This document shows, in pieces, positions 63,395 to 64,000 of a stretch of DNA of 64,000 nt (position 1 is the stretch's first letter; every line of letters begins with the position of its first letter). The stretch is taken from the NCBI GenBank assembly GCA_037833965.1, contig AP031357.1, forward strand, positions 2,190,001 through 2,254,000, in the 5' to 3' direction. Below the pieces are notes generated by a model, which saw nothing but the letters and a program-made list of their open reading frames with translations, had not been told where the DNA came from and made no database searches. The position numbers were made by a program, and so were the translations under genes. The stretch is from Marchantia polymorpha subsp. ruderalis. Its lineage: Eukaryota; Streptophyta; Marchantiopsida; Marchantiales; Marchantiaceae.

Positions 63395-64000
63395 AACAAA
63401 AAAACTAGGCACCATAATTCCCCATAAGAATTGAAGCGTTTGATCATGGGAAAGTATAGAAAAACTCTTTAATGTAACAAATGTGATAAGAACAAGCTCT
63501 ATCCAAAGTCCATACATCACCAACAACTTTTGATGAACTAAAGAGGGTATATCACTAGCATCATATACCGTCGGCAAACACGTCTTCCTCTTCAAAGTGA
63601 AGATGCTCTGCTACATTCGTCACTTGAGGGAGATTCGTATCTCTATTTATCATCCGGCAATCCTTCTTTATGTGGCCATTCTTGCCACGTCTCCAACACA
63701 CCAAGTTTTTCAAGTTATTCTTGTTAGGGAATTGAACCCAAAACTAAACTCTCCTTTGCTCTGGGGAACTAGATCTTTACCGCTTGAATCCTGTACGTTG
63801 CAAATTTTCCAGCCCAACGTTTGTGACTAACCTCGGGTCATAGTAAGTGCAGTACTTGAAGTGAGTGGGCGAAAGAATGATACATCTCTTGTTCTACCTC
63901 ATCCGCTAGGAGAGCACTTACAACCTCGTTGTAAGTTACAACCTTGTTATCACGATGAAGTAAACTCTTTGATAGCTTTTGATAGGAAGAAGACAAGGAG
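63395..64000 (-). pseudogene. Ty1/copia fragment: gag C-terminus and protease start
   Basis: Minus strand, running off the right edge. At about 63995-63880 the sequence reads SLLHRDNKVVTYNEVVSALL, a typical copia gag segment. At about 63699-63658 a zinc knuckle appears as CWRRGKNGHIKKDC, with Arg replacing the second Cys of CX2CX4HX4C. At about 63520-63440 the protease start is visible as VVGDVWTLDRACSYHIC, where the active-site Asp is followed by Arg-Ala instead of Ser-Ala, then ASILMGNYGA at the junction. Many stops and frame changes; dead. The next expected protease residues appear at 51432 on the same strand, so this is the other half of the split element. Confidence 0.8.

Noticed and set aside
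1-64000. CRISPR array or bacterial operon structure
   Set aside because: No regularly spaced short repeats; genes have spliceosomal introns, so the DNA is eukaryotic.

Overview
The window looks like nuclear DNA of a land plant, most likely a bryophyte (possibly a liverwort such as Marchantia). Support comes from two intron-rich plant-type genes with GT-AG introns, plant Ty1/copia and Ty3/gypsy remnants, a plant receptor-kinase fragment, and very AT-rich gene-free blocks beside GC-rich leaders. The kingdom is well supported; the liverwort placement is an inference from how the repeat proteins look and was not tested.

Layout. 1-4961: a short conserved-looking protein (122-346), a GC-rich stretch with no recognised gene, then the leader of the first main gene. 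4962-8777: a six-exon mitochondrial carrier gene of the SLC25A44 / At5g15640 type (324 aa). 8778-41139: about 32 kb with no recognised gene, made of AT-rich blocks and GC-moderate spacers. It holds a non-autonomous hAT-type transposon with a perfect 8-bp target duplication (23939-24762), a fold-back repeat family (33.6-34.7 kb) and several small repeats. 41140-48463: a GA-rich leader followed by a 19-exon long-chain acyl-CoA synthetase gene (666 aa, LACS4/5-like).

50110-64000 is a nest of transposable elements. A Ty1/copia element on the minus strand is split in two (gag/protease start at 63395-64000; protease end/integrase at 50110-51432) by about 12 kb of inserted DNA. That DNA holds two pieces of a coiled-coil protein of an unidentified repeat family (62442-62995 and 51962-52534, minus strand). 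Between them lie a rearranged receptor-kinase pseudogene (54.3-54.96 kb) and a Ty3/gypsy element (55.8-61.65 kb).

The most unusual item is inside the gypsy element. Between its protease and reverse transcriptase it carries a canonical-order C5-cytosine DNA methyltransferase domain (58686-59640). This copy is dead: ten in-frame stops, a catalytic Cys codon that now reads Tyr, no integrase, and a 92-bp near-perfect palindrome whose 47-nt size equals the frame offset between the methyltransferase and reverse-transcriptase parts.

The two intact genes are unrelated single loci. The acyl-CoA synthetase activates fatty acids for lipid metabolism; the carrier moves a metabolite (possibly branched-chain amino acids) across the inner mitochondrial membrane. 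Nothing suggests they are co-regulated.
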